Shown here: positions 8,756 through 18,400 of the stretch, one piece after another | Position numbering within the stretch: the stretch's first letter is position 1 | Layout of the letters: every line of letters starts with the position of its first letter | Assembly: GCA_020851455.1 (NCBI GenBank) | Contig: JADZCT010000038.1 | Span: forward strand, 1-64,000 | DNA: 64,000 nt | Direction: 5' to 3' | Source: Gemmatimonadaceae bacterium | GTDB lineage: Bacteria; Gemmatimonadota; Gemmatimonadetes; Gemmatimonadales; Gemmatimonadaceae | The notes under the pieces: model-generated | Seen by the model: the letters and a program-made list of their open reading frames with translations, nothing else | Databases searched by the model: none | Told to the model about the DNA's origin: nothing | Program-made: the position numbers and the translations under genes

Positions 8756-9283
8756 CTACCAGAGCGCCCGAACGGCCACGCCCGTCGCGATGGCGATGAG
8801 CTGGCCCACCAGGACGTCCCCCGGGTAATGCACGCCGAGCCGCACGCGCGAGAATCCCACCAGCGCCGCAAACACCAGCATTGGGATGGCGAGCGAGTGG
8901 AAGGTGGCCGCGTGGATGAACGCCACGCTCATCACCGCCGCCGCGTGCCCCGACGGGAACGAGAACCGGTCGGGGACGATCGCCAGCGCGCGTCCTTCCG
9001 CCGCGAGGTGCGGCCGCGTCCGCACGACGTTCCGCTTGATCACCTGCACGATGAGGTGCGAGATCGTCAGCGACCACGCTGCCTGCACGGCGGCAACCTT
9101 GAGCTGACCTTCAGCGAGCACGAGCGGCACCAGCGCGAACGCAATACTGGCGATCACGCCGCCGGCGTTCGTCAGCGCGGTCCAGAAGAACCGCTTGCCG
9201 GCCGATGCCGACCCGGTCAGCACCCACCTCAGGTACAGAGCCCTGTCGCCGTGTTCCAGTTTGTGGATCAACACGCTCCGCAT
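8756..9283 (-). CDS. PAP2 family membrane phosphatase
   Basis: A 175-residue integral membrane lipid phosphatase of the PAP2 superfamily, which may act on undecaprenyl diphosphate or phosphatidic acid. All three catalytic motifs are present: KRNVVRTRP (KxxxRxRP), SFPSGHAAAV (PSGH) and SRVRLGVHYPGDVLVG (SRxxxxxHxxxD). About four to five hydrophobic segments can be traced. It precedes the glycosyltransferase by 31 bp on the same strand, and the pairing suggests a polyprenyl- or glycolipid-linked pathway. Family assignment is firm; substrate is inferred. Confidence 0.9.
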   Translation of the reverse strand: MRSVLIHKLEHGDRALYLRWVLTGSASAGKRFFWTALTNAGGVIASIAFALVPLVLAEGQLKVAAVQAAWSLTISHLIVQVIKRNVVRTRPHLAAEGRALAIVPDRFSFPSGHAAAVMSVAFIHAATFHSLAIPMLVFAALVGFSRVRLGVHYPGDVLVGQLIAIATGVAVRALW

Positions 9284-9386
9284 ATCCGTGTTAATCTAGG
9301 CGAGTCCGGCCCCCGCGGGGAGCCGCGACTTGCGACGCCAGTGCCGCGGGCGCACCGTTCAGCTACCCCGAACAACCGAGGAGTGC

Positions 9387-10130
9387 ATGTCGGATCCCGC
9401 CATGATGCCACCGCCACCGCCCAGGCCCGACGGCCCCGGCATCATCGAGGACCTCGTTGACATCTTCGCGTCGCCCGCCAGGGTCTTCGCGCGACGCGCA
9501 GCCTCGGGCGGCGGCGTTGCCTTCCTCGTCGTCGCCCTGATCCTCGCGGCGCTCTCCTACGCAGGCAAGAACGTGTCGGAACCCATCATGGAGGCGCAGG
9601 CCACCAAGGCGATCGCCGCTGCGCAGAAGGCCAACCCCGCGATCACCAGCGAGCAACTCCAGTCCGGCCTCGCGTTCCAGCGCAAGCTCCTCCCAATCCT
9701 CCTGGTGACGGGCGCCCCGATCGCGATTTTCGGCCTTGGCCTGCTGGTATGGATCGTCGGCAAGGTCTTCGGCGCGGCGGTGACCTTCGGGTCGAGCATG
9801 ATGATCGCGTCGTTCGCGTACATCCCCCGAATAGTCGGGTCCATAGCCGTACTGGTCCAGGGGCTCCTCACGAGCGACGTCGGAACCCTCACCAACCCGT
9901 CGCAGCTCAGTCTCGGACCAGCACGTTTCTTCGACCCGAACACCACGGGCGCCACGACCCTCGCGCTGCTGCTACGGGTTGACCTGATGACGCTCTGGGT
10001 CACCGGGCTGATCGCGATTGGGTACATCGCCGCGGGGAAGCTGCCCAAGGGCAGGGGCGTCGCGGCCGCGCTCACGATCTGGGTGCTCGGCGCGCTCTTA
10101 CCGCTCTGGGGGGCGCTGCGGAGCGGTTGA
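9387..10130 (+). CDS. YIP1-like polytopic membrane protein
   Basis: A 247-residue membrane protein with a proline-rich N-terminus, a short amphipathic stretch (IIEDLVDIFASPARVFAR) and about five hydrophobic segments. The layout, a 'fasPxxvF' stretch followed by a Yip1-like bundle, matches the bacterial YIP1 family, whose role is not established. The start is set at the ATG preceded by GAGGAG six bases upstream; an in-frame ATG at 9330 lacks such a site. It stands alone between a divergent PAP2 gene and tRNA-Lys. Function unknown. Confidence 0.7.
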   Translation: MSDPAMMPPPPPRPDGPGIIEDLVDIFASPARVFARRAASGGGVAFLVVALILAALSYAGKNVSEPIMEAQATKAIAAAQKANPAITSEQLQSGLAFQRKLLPILLVTGAPIAIFGLGLLVWIVGKVFGAAVTFGSSMMIASFAYIPRIVGSIAVLVQGLLTSDVGTLTNPSQLSLGPARFFDPNTTGATTLALLLRVDLMTLWVTGLIAIGYIAAGKLPKGRGVAAALTIWVLGALLPLWGALRSG

Positions 10131-10145
10131 CGGGCGGAGCGCCCG
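10131..10145 (+). terminator. Short hairpin after the YIP1-like gene
   Basis: CGGGCG, loop GAG, CGCCCG follows directly after the stop codon. The stem is only six base pairs and has no T-run, so this is a weak terminator candidate. Confidence 0.3.
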
Positions 10146-10192
10146 GCTGCGCAGGGAAGGCCGGTGCGGACGTTGCGCGAGGTTGCGGGCGA

Positions 10193-10265
10193 TGACCCGG
10201 GTGGGGATCGAACCCACGACCTACGGCTTAAAAGGCCGCTGCTCTACCGACTGAGCTACCGGGTC
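10193..10265 (-). tRNA. tRNA-Lys(TTT)
   Basis: Read on the minus strand this folds as a complete tRNA: acceptor stem GACCCGG with CCGGGTC, D-arm GCTCAGTCGGTAGAGC, anticodon loop CTTTTAA giving anticodon TTT, and T-arm GTGGGTTCGATCCCCAC. It is 73 bases with discriminator A. The 3' CCA is not encoded and would be added enzymatically. Confidence 0.95.
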
Positions 10266-10370
10266 TGGCGTCCCTGCAAGTTAGCCCATTCGGGTGGCAC
10301 CGTGCGCGACTCACGCCCGTGCGCGTCCTGACACGCGGCGCGATCGTGGGATAGCTTCCTCACCTCTGCC

Positions 10371-11420
10371 ATGCACGTTCCCAAGCTCGTCTTCGACGCC
10401 TTCTACCCAGTCGCCGGGCTCGCACTCGGCGCGCTGCTCGGCTTCATCGTCCGGGTAGCCATCCTGCCGCACCTGGCCCGGCTCGCGACGCGCACGGCAA
10501 CCACCGTGGACGACGCCCTGTTCGATTCGGTACGGCGCCCGATCGTCTTCTGGGGCGCCTTCCTGGGGCTCTACATGGGAATCTCCCTCGCGTCGTACGA
10601 GCCGAGGGTGGTCGAGGCGATCCACAAGCCGCTGCTCGCCCTGGTGATCATGTCGGTGAGCTGGTCGGCAAGCAGCGTGGCGGCGGCGGCGGTCCAGCTC
10701 CCGCGCGCTGGCGGCCGCTCGCTGCCGGCGGTGCGAATCCTCTCGACCGCCGCACGCGTCGCGGTGCTCGTGGTGGGCGCGCTCGTAGCGCTCGAGACCC
10801 TCGGCGTCTCGGTGGCGCCGATGCTCACCGCCCTCGGCGTGGGCGGACTTGCCGTGGGACTCGCGCTGCAGGACACCCTCGCGAACCTCTTCGCCGGCTT
10901 CCACATACTCGCGTCACGACAGATCCGGCCCGGCGACTTCATCCAGCTCTCGTCGGGCGAGCAGGGCGTCGTCGAAGACATCACATGGCGCAACACCACG
11001 CTGCGTCAGCCGTCGAACAACATCGTCATCGTCCCCAACTCGAAGCTCTCGACGCAGATCGCGGTGAACTACTCGCTGCCCGCGCCAGAACTGTCGGTGG
11101 CCGTGACGGTGAGCGTGGACTACGGCGAGGACCTGCCCACGGTGGAGCGCGTCACGGGCGAGGTGGCGCGCAGCGTTCAGATGGACGCTCCCGGCGCCGT
11201 GCGCACCCACGTACCGCCGGTTCGATTCGACACCTTCGGCGAATCCGGCATCCGGCTCTCCGTGTACCTCCGCGCCGAGGCCTACACGGCGAACGACCTG
11301 ATCAGGCACGAGTTCATGAAGCGGCTCCACGCGCGCTACAGGGAGGAAGGCATCACGATCCCGCCGCCGCGGCGGGAGGTCTGGCTGCGCAGCGCAGCCG
11401 ACGGGCACGCGAAGCCCTAG
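10371..11420 (+). CDS. MscS-family mechanosensitive channel
   Basis: A 349-residue small-conductance mechanosensitive channel homologue. Four or so hydrophobic segments precede the pore-lining helix region ALGVGGLAVGLALQDTLANL near residues 158-180, which carries the Gly/Ala packing pattern and the conserved LQD of the family. The beta domain follows (IRPGDFIQL, GVVEDITWRNTTLR, VPNSKLS), then the alpha/beta C-terminal domain that forms the cytoplasmic cage. It is likely to release solutes on hypo-osmotic shock. Length is in range for a medium-size MscS protein. It appears to be monocistronic. Confidence 0.93.
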   Translation: MHVPKLVFDAFYPVAGLALGALLGFIVRVAILPHLARLATRTATTVDDALFDSVRRPIVFWGAFLGLYMGISLASYEPRVVEAIHKPLLALVIMSVSWSASSVAAAAVQLPRAGGRSLPAVRILSTAARVAVLVVGALVALETLGVSVAPMLTALGVGGLAVGLALQDTLANLFAGFHILASRQIRPGDFIQLSSGEQGVVEDITWRNTTLRQPSNNIVIVPNSKLSTQIAVNYSLPAPELSVAVTVSVDYGEDLPTVERVTGEVARSVQMDAPGAVRTHVPPVRFDTFGESGIRLSVYLRAEAYTANDLIRHEFMKRLHARYREEGITIPPPRREVWLRSAADGHAKP

Positions 11421-11489
11421 CGCGCCCGTGTCGGCGCTTCCCACCGGGTTCCGCAGGGCCGATATTGACTCACCTGCCCCGGATATGGC

Positions 11490-13262
11490 GTGACTCCCGT
11501 TACCGTAACCTGCTCCGGCTGTGGCGCGCCGGTTCCCGCCGGCGACCGCTTCTGCGGATCGTGCGGCAACCCGATCACGGGCAGCGCCATCCTTAGCTCC
11601 GAGTCCGCGGCGGCCGCGTACGACCCCTGGATAGAGCTCCTCCAGAAGCTGCGCCAGGCGACGATCGGCGAGTACGAGATCAAGGGCGAACTCGGCCGCG
11701 GCGGCATGGCGGCCGTGTTCCTCGCTCACGACCTGCATCTGAACCGGAAGGTCGCAATCAAGGTCATGCTCCCGGGGCTCGTGTACGGCGAGCGGATGTG
11801 GGAGCGGTTCCTCGCCGAGGCCCGAACCGCCGCGCGGCTCGACCACCCGAACGTCATCTATATCCACTCCGTCCGCGACAAGGACCGGTTCCTCTACTTC
11901 GTGATGAAGTACGTGGACGGCCGCCCGCTGGACGACATCCTCGCGCGCTCCGGCCCGCTCGCGCTCCCCGTCGCGCAGGTGATGCTCGTCGAGGTGGCGC
12001 GCGCTCTCGACTACGCGCACCGCGAGGGCGTGGTGCACCGCGACATCAAGCCCGCGAACATCATGATTGACCACCGCGGCAACGCGATCGTCATGGACTT
12101 CGGGATCGCCCGGGCGCACGACTCGGCCCACTTCACGCAGACCGGAGCGACGATCGGCACGCCGGCCTACATGAGTCCCGAGCAGTGCCACGGCCGCGAG
12201 ACCACCGCCGCCAGCGACCAGTACTCGCTCGGGATCGTCGCGTACGAAATGCTCGCCGGGAAGCCGCCGTTCACCGGCACGCCCATCGAACTGCAGCTCG
12301 CCCACATCCAGGAATCCCCGCGTCCGCTGCGCGAGCTGCGGCGTGAACTGCCGGAGCGGCTCGCGGCGGCGGTGATGCGCATGATGGAGAAGGATCCCGC
12401 GCGCCGCTTCGGGTCGCTCGCGGAGGTGGTTCGCGAGTTCGCCGAAGGCTGCGACGTGACCGACCCGGCCATCCGCGAGCAGATCGCGACCCTCGCCCGC
12501 TCCGGACCACCGCGCAGGCAGTCGTTCCCGCCAACGCCGGTGAGCCCCGCGCCAGGCAGTCTCGCAGCAATTGCAGGCGCCGACGACGCGGTCCGCTCAG
12601 CCGAGACGTCGTCCGTAAGCGCCCTCGCGCCCGACGACGCCCGCTCCCGTCCAACCGCGGCCATTGATTCCGGCTCGTTCGGCGCGGTCACCGCCGACGC
12701 CCCACTGCGCGACGGCCACGCGGGAACCACCGCGCCCGCGCCACGGCGCAAGCGCGGGCCGGCCCTGGCCGCGGCGGCAGTCGTGACCCTCACTGCCGCC
12801 GTGATCGTCGCCGTGGCGCTCACGCGCGGTGGCAAGGCCGCATCGGGGCCAGCGAAGCCGGATACGGCCAGCGCCGAGCTACCCGCCGCGGACGCTGCTT
12901 CCGCGGCCGCCGCGGCCCTGGGCGACTCCGTCGCAGTCGGACACGGGCCCGACGCCAGCACGCCCGTGCGCGGCAGGCGGCCGCGTACCGTCGCCGCCGA
13001 CGCCGTCGCCCTCCTCACGCCCTCGCTCGCGGGCGGGCTCACCGTGGGCGACACCGTCCGCGCCCACCTCGATGCCGTGGACGACGAAGGCGCCGCCGTC
13101 ACATCCCCCGACATCGTCTGGTCCACGTCCGACCCGCACGTCGTGAAGTTCGCCGGGCCCGGACGGCTCGTGGGCGTGAAGGAGGGCCGCGCGACGATTA
13201 CCGTGCGCGCGGCACGGGTCGAGGGTTCGATTCAGGTGACCGTCCGCCCCGCGCGCCGGTAG
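11490..13262 (+). CDS. Zinc-ribbon Ser/Thr protein kinase with membrane anchor and Big2-like outer domain
   Basis: A 590-residue one-pass receptor-like kinase. Residues 8-25 form a zinc ribbon (CxxC, ten residues, CxxC). The Hanks-type kinase spans about 62-320: glycine loop GELGRGGMAAVF, ATP-binding Lys in VAIKV, catalytic HRDIKPANI, metal-binding DFG in VMDFGIARA, and activation segment with GTPAYMSPEQ. An Ala/Pro-rich linker leads to a transmembrane helix near 428-447. The last 80 residues resemble a Big2 immunoglobulin-like domain (VWSTSDPHVVKF, GRLVGVKEGRATITV) that would lie outside the inner membrane. The start codon is GTG. The ligand of the outer domain and the kinase targets are unknown. 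Confidence 0.9.
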   Translation: MTPVTVTCSGCGAPVPAGDRFCGSCGNPITGSAILSSESAAAAYDPWIELLQKLRQATIGEYEIKGELGRGGMAAVFLAHDLHLNRKVAIKVMLPGLVYGERMWERFLAEARTAARLDHPNVIYIHSVRDKDRFLYFVMKYVDGRPLDDILARSGPLALPVAQVMLVEVARALDYAHREGVVHRDIKPANIMIDHRGNAIVMDFGIARAHDSAHFTQTGATIGTPAYMSPEQCHGRETTAASDQYSLGIVAYEMLAGKPPFTGTPIELQLAHIQESPRPLRELRRELPERLAAAVMRMMEKDPARRFGSLAEVVREFAEGCDVTDPAIREQIATLARSGPPRRQSFPPTPVSPAPGSLAAIAGADDAVRSAETSSVSALAPDDARSRPTAAIDSGSFGAVTADAPLRDGHAGTTAPAPRRKRGPALAAAAVVTLTAAVIVAVALTRGGKAASGPAKPDTASAELPAADAASAAAAALGDSVAVGHGPDASTPVRGRRPRTVAADAVALLTPSLAGGLTVGDTVRAHLDAVDDEGAAVTSPDIVWSTSDPHVVKFAGPGRLVGVKEGRATITVRAARVEGSIQVTVRPARR

Positions 13263-13291
13263 AGCGCGCCCGCAGCGCGACGCCCTCCTCC

Positions 13292-13960
13292 CTACTTGCC
13301 GGCCTTCCAGCTCTGCACGACCCGCGCGCTGTCAATCGAGTCGAGCCGCGGGAACGACTTCTGGAGGTACTTGTTCCCGGCGCCAGCCATCATCCCCTGG
13401 TCCGGCCCCTTCCCGTTGGGCGCGCCCTCGCCGTAGCCGCTGTAGAGCGAGTCCACCGACCCCATGCCGTTCAGCACCTCGCCAATGGGGGTGAAGCCGA
13501 GCTGGTCGAGGTTCGCGTTGGTCGCGGTGTTGATGAAAAGCTGCACGGTGCGCGTGTTCCGACCGCGTGACGCGAATGTGACGGCCCCGCGCACGTTCGG
13601 ATGCAGCACCGGCTCGTCGGGCATCGGGAAGGCGTCCCAGGCGCGCGTAATGGCCGGCTCGCCATTGAACCCGAACTGCGCCATGAACCCGGGGATCACC
13701 CGATAGAAGCGCACCCCGTCGTAGTAGCGCGCGCGCACGGCGTGGAACGCCCGGTCGGCGCCCCTGGGAGCCCACGCGCGCCGAACCCGCGCGGTAACGG
13801 GCCCTCTGGTAGTGAAAAACGTGACGTCGAAGCTGTCGGGGCCGGCAACCGCGAGCCCCTTGGCCGTCGGCATCGCGAGCGACGTTGCCTGCCGCGCCAC
13901 GAGCGTGGCGGCGCCCACGAAGACGATCCCAGCGAGGAGGCCCAGCGTCAGTTTCTTCAT
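13292..13960 (-). CDS. Cyclophilin-type peptidyl-prolyl isomerase, exported
   Basis: A 222-residue cyclophilin with an N-terminal hydrophobic anchor or signal (residues 5-22). Core motifs are kept: YYDGVRFYRVIPGFMAQFG, carrying the catalytic Arg-Val-Ile-x-x-Phe pattern, GAVTFASRGRNTRTVQLFIN, and LDQLGFTPIGEVLNGM. It probably assists proline isomerisation in the folding of exported proteins in the periplasm. It converges on the kinase gene with a 29-bp gap. Family assignment is secure; location is inferred from the N-terminus. Confidence 0.9.
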   Translation of the reverse strand: MKKLTLGLLAGIVFVGAATLVARQATSLAMPTAKGLAVAGPDSFDVTFFTTRGPVTARVRRAWAPRGADRAFHAVRARYYDGVRFYRVIPGFMAQFGFNGEPAITRAWDAFPMPDEPVLHPNVRGAVTFASRGRNTRTVQLFINTATNANLDQLGFTPIGEVLNGMGSVDSLYSGYGEGAPNGKGPDQGMMAGAGNKYLQKSFPRLDSIDSARVVQSWKAGK

Positions 13961-14133
13961 GGCGGGATAGGTTGGAATCCTGAGATTCTACTCCGGCGCC
14001 CGCCGATGCTCAATAGCGCCGGAACAGGGGCGCCGGATCGCGGGTAAGGGAACCCTATATATTTCTGGGTTGCGGCCATCGCGGGAACGGCGGCCCACGG
14101 CACTCACGAGCAAGGCATCAGGGGATCAAACGA

Positions 14134-14715
14134 ATGCAACGAACGACGTTCCGGGCGATCGCAGCGGGCGCCGCCCTCGCCGGCGCAATGGCCTGCGGCG
14201 ACAGCGCCAATAAGCCCGCGGCCGAATCCGCCTCCGCGGCGGCGCCGGGCAAGGACTTCCGCGCCGACCAGATGCGCTACGCCGACTCGGTGCTCGCCAC
14301 GGTCAAGGGACCGGGCGAAGTGGCGAAGAAGCTCGGCAAGCGCTACGACGTGGGATCGCCCACCCTGCGCGACACCATCGCCGCCCTGGCTGCGAATGCA
14401 AAGTGCTTCGACCGCGGGCGCCAGACGGATCCCTATCTGGCCGGCACGGCAACGATCTGGGTGAACATGAGCGCCATTGGCTCCGACCTCATCCAGGTGC
14501 AGGAGCCAGACTCCAAGTGGACGTCGGAAGCCGGCAACTTCGTGGTCGCGTGCCTGAACAACGCCGCCAAGGACTGGAAGTTCGACCCGTCGTTCGGCAA
14601 GCCGGGCGCGTACATCGTGCAGATCGAGTTCAAGCTGGATCCGAACGCGGCGCCCCCGGCACAGAAGGCGACGGGCAACAAGAAGCAGTCGCCGGCGGGG
14701 ACCGCCGGCGACTAA
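14134..14715 (+). CDS. Hypothetical lipoprotein
   Basis: A 193-residue predicted lipoprotein: short basic start, hydrophobic core, then lipobox AGAMACG around residue 21. The mature part contains two spaced cysteines (AKCFDRG and VACLNN), conserved-looking aromatic residues and a Lys/Pro-rich tail. I do not recognise a family. An AT-rich stretch (CCCTATATATTTCT) about 75 bases upstream may hold its promoter. The stop codon overlaps that of the opposing gene by three bases. Confidence 0.65.
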   Translation: MQRTTFRAIAAGAALAGAMACGDSANKPAAESASAAAPGKDFRADQMRYADSVLATVKGPGEVAKKLGKRYDVGSPTLRDTIAALAANAKCFDRGRQTDPYLAGTATIWVNMSAIGSDLIQVQEPDSKWTSEAGNFVVACLNNAAKDWKFDPSFGKPGAYIVQIEFKLDPNAAPPAQKATGNKKQSPAGTAGD

Positions 14716-15296
14716 GGCTTCGCGCCCCGCCCGGCGGCCGGCTTCGCTGCGCCACCGTCAGGGTGCAGCCGGTCGCTCAGTAGCAGCCAGTCCTCGCCCG
14801 CGGGCCGAACCTTCCATGTGGCGCCGTAGCGGCCCCGCTGCACGACCTTCGGCGCGGCGCCTTCGCGCTTCGACGTGATCACGTAGGTGCCAGAGTCGCC
14901 AACCGTCGAGTCCTTCAGGATGACGGTGACGAGCGGCGTCCGGACGAAATCCGCCATGCCGGTGCGGCGCGCCAGTGCAATGAGTTCGGCCGCCACGCCA
15001 GCCACGCCGCGGTACGAAGAATCCGGCGTCTGCAGCACGGCATCGGGCGCGTAGACGGTGCCCAGCATTCGCTGGTCGCCGCCCATGGAAGCAGCCGCGG
15101 CAACCGCGTACGCGCCGCCCGTGGCGCGCCGGGCGGCGTCAATCGCCTGGTGCGTGGCATCGGTGGTGTCCAGCGGCTGCGCCGGAGGAGCCGGCGGGGG
15201 CGCCAGCGCGATAACCGCTGGCTTGCCCGCATCCTTCGCGGAATCCGCGGGCGAACACGCGGCAGTGATCGCCGACGCGGCGAGGGTCGCCCGCAT
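14712..15296 (-). CDS. Hypothetical lipoprotein with NTF2/SnoaL-like domain
   Basis: Starting at 15296 gives a compact lipoprotein signal (MRATLAASAITAACS), followed by a Pro-rich linker. The remaining part (IDAARRATGGAYAVAAAAS, MLGTVYAPDAVLQTPDSSY, YGATWKVRPAGEDWLLLSDR) has the helix-then-curved-sheet pattern of DUF4440/SnoaL-like NTF2 folds, typically ligand-binding or scaffold domains. A longer reading from 15377 adds an Arg-rich stretch that would spoil the signal. The assignment to this fold is by pattern only. Confidence 0.6.
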   Translation of the reverse strand: MRATLAASAITAACSPADSAKDAGKPAVIALAPPPAPPAQPLDTTDATHQAIDAARRATGGAYAVAAAASMGGDQRMLGTVYAPDAVLQTPDSSYRGVAGVAAELIALARRTGMADFVRTPLVTVILKDSTVGDSGTYVITSKREGAAPKVVQRGRYGATWKVRPAGEDWLLLSDRLHPDGGAAKPAAGRGAKP

Positions 15297-15432
15297 GATG
15301 GACAAAGCGGCGCGCGAGCGCGGGTGGGATCGTGCACGCCGCAAGGCGGTCGGGAAGCAGGGTCTCTTGCGCGTCATCGCTCAAATATAGCCGTGCTGTG
15401 CGTGTGCTGGCCGCGTCCCGCAAGTGCACGAA

Positions 15433-15458
15433 GGGGCCCGGTCTTTCGACCGGACCCC
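15433..15458 (-). terminator. GNRA-loop hairpin after the Big2 lipoprotein gene
   Basis: On the minus strand GGGGTCCGGTC pairs with GACCGGGCCCC around a GAAA tetraloop, with one G-U pair, followed by TTCGTG. It lies about 40 bases beyond the stop of the large gene and is a good terminator candidate despite the weak T-run. Confidence 0.6.
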
Positions 15459-15496
15459 CTCGCTTCGCTCTGGTCCGCCAGCTCGATGCGCTGAGC

Positions 15497-18400
15497 TTAC
15501 GGAGTGACCGTCACCGTGGTGAAGGCAATCGGCGAGGCCAGTGCGGCGCCACGCGTGGTAACCGCAGTGCGCGTCTGGTTGGTGATGCCAACCGCCATCA
15601 CCTTGTAGACCGCGTTCGCCGGCGCCGACACCAGGTTCGGCGTCCACGTAAGCGTGAAGTACCAGTTGCGGCCGTTCGGAATAGCGCCGAGCAGGTCCGT
15701 CGTGCTCGTCGCGTTCGTCAGCGTGCCGATCAGGCGCCAACCCTCGTTGCCGAGGCCGGCAGTGGGGTTATAGGCGTAGAACTGCACCGCCGAGTACGGG
15801 TTGTCGAACACCGCGGTTACGCCTTCCGCGACGGCCGTAAGTGTCACGCTCGTCGGGACACCACCCGCCGCCGTGCGCGAGATGGTGAAGTTCGCAGGCA
15901 ACTGGGCGCCGCCTGTCGTCGGCGGGCTGGTGAGTGCCGGCGTGTTGCAGTTACCGGTCGTGCTCACCGCGCAGATCACCCAGTTCACCGGGCCACCGCC
16001 CGCCACACCGGAGTTTGCAATCTGCGTCAGGGCCGGGCTAACCGCGCCGAGCGGGATGCCGACCGTCGCCTGCATGCCGGCGGCGAGCGGGGTGACGCCG
16101 ATATTGACGCCCTGGTTGAACGCGAAGCCGCTCGCGGTCATCAGGTTGTTGCCGACGTTGTACACGAACGGACCGTTGCCCGCCGGGTTGGCGGCGGTGG
16201 TCTGCAGGTTCGTGAACACGCTCGAAACCGGGTACGAAATGTTGGTGTTGGTCACGAGCGACGACGGCCAGGTCGTGCAGAGCGCGTTCGGCTGGGCCGC
16301 TGGCGCCGGGCACGGGTTGACGAGCAGGTCGGTGAGCGCACCCGCCGGGCCGTTGACGTACTGCCAGAAGGTGGCGCCACCAGCCGCGCTGACCGGTGCA
16401 AAGGCCGCGCCGGTGCCGGCGTCGAAGAGCGGGGCCACGAACGCGTTCGCGCCGGCGTTGGTGCCGTAGCCGAGGCTCAGGCGGATCGCCTGGACGTCAA
16501 CGTTGTCACCGACGGTCGAGTTGAAGTTGATCGAGCCACCCGGCGGAATGATTGCCGGGGTGTAGCTGAGGCCGCCCCACGCCGCGTCCGTGCCATCCTG
16601 GACGGAGAGGAGCGAGAACATCGGCGACACGTTGCCGGCCTGGTCAATGATGGTGTTCGTCGCCAGGTAGTAGCCGTCGAGCACCGAGGCATGCGTGTCG
16701 GAGTAGGTCAGGTTCGTGTTGAACGCACCCGTGCCAGTGGCCGAGATGGCCGTGGCGCAGGCCGTGCTGGACGTCTGGTAGACGCCGGTGCCGCCGGTGA
16801 CCGGGGTCGGCGGGGCCGCTGCGCCCGGTCCGCACCAGTTGAGCGAGCCGGCCGCGTTACGCACCGTCTGGGTGGTCGTGAGCGGGTTCGCGCCGAGGTT
16901 GAAGAAGCCCGAGCCGATCGCGGGAAGCGTGGACGGGTCGGTCGCGAGGATGTTGTAGTTCGTGCCGCCGGCGCCAGCTGGCGTGGCGTAGATACGCGTG
17001 CCGTGCGGGTTGCCGCCGGCCAGCGAGAGCACCGGCTGGGTGAGGTCAACGCCGAACTGCCACGGCACCGTTCCGGCGCCGGTGACCGCGTTCGAGCTCG
17101 AGCCATAGTTCGCGGTGTTGCCGAGAATGTCCGTGCTCTGGATGCGGAGCTGGTAGGCGATGTTCGTCGCCGACTCCGCCAGGCCGCTCACGTTGGTGAT
17201 CGGGGTGCTGGCGTCAATGGTGGCGTTGGCCGTGCCGACCGTGCCCGCGCGGGCCGTGAAGGTCGTGCCGAATGCCGGGGCGACTCCGCCGACGATCACG
17301 CGACCCGAGCCGACGTCGGCGCCGGAGAGGATGATGCCGGTGGACGTCGTGGTGAGGCCGGTGCCGCCCCAGACGTTGGTCGCGCCGGTGCTGAGCCCGT
17401 TCAGAATGATCGCGCCGTTGAACCAGCAGTTGGTGCGGCCGCTGAGGCTGCCGGCGTTGACGATGCTCGCGCCGATGCAGCTGTTGTTGGCGGTTGCGGC
17501 CCAGGTGGCCGAGGCCATCTGGATGCGCGGCGCGGGGGGTGCGACGTTGTCGAGGCGGAAGACGATCGCCGGGTCCGGGTTGTTGGACGAGGCGAAGGTG
17601 TTCAGGACGCCGACGCCCGGGCCGGCCGCGGGGCCGGCGAGCGGGATGGCGTTGCCGTCGGAGCCGATCGCGGCGAACGAAACGATGTCGCCGCCTGCCA
17701 CGAACGCTGCCGGGCAGAGCGCCGGGTTGTACTCATACGCGCCCGAGTGCCACGCCGGGAGGGTTGCGCCCGAGGTGGTGTTGAGCGGCCACGTGCCGGT
17801 CCAGGGACCGACGGTGCTGGTGGAGCTGGTGTTGGTGAGCTGAACCGTGCGGGCGCCACCGGCCGAGCAGGCGCCGCCGGCGTTGATCGTCGCCGTGGTG
17901 CTGATCACGCTGGTGACGGCCGAGAGGCCCGGGGTGTAGGCAACGAAGAGCGCCGAGACCGACGGCTGGCCCTTGACCCACTTGAAGCCGGCCGCGTCGG
18001 TCGCCGAGGCGAACGCGTCGGCCGGGGTGTTGGTGCCGCTGCCGAACGACATCGTGACGTGGAACCCGTTCAGGTTCGCGAAACGGTAGGTCGTGACGGG
18101 CGACTGGCCCTGCGTGTTGGACGGCGTGCCGCCGGCCGTAACCGACTGCTTGCCGAACACGAGCGCCTGGAAGTTCTGGTTGCCGTTGAGGTACGTCGCG
18201 GTGCCCTGGGCGACGCCGCCCGCGCACGCAACGCTGTTCGCGTTGGTCGAGGCGCAGTAGTCGGCGGTGTTGAACGAGCCCGTGATGAGCACGCCCTGCG
18301 ACTGCGCATCGGCCTTCATGGACTCGCTGATGAGCGAGGCCTGCTGGGACGCGCTGAACGCCTGCTTGTAGGCCGTCTTGGTGCCGACGCGGAGCACGAC

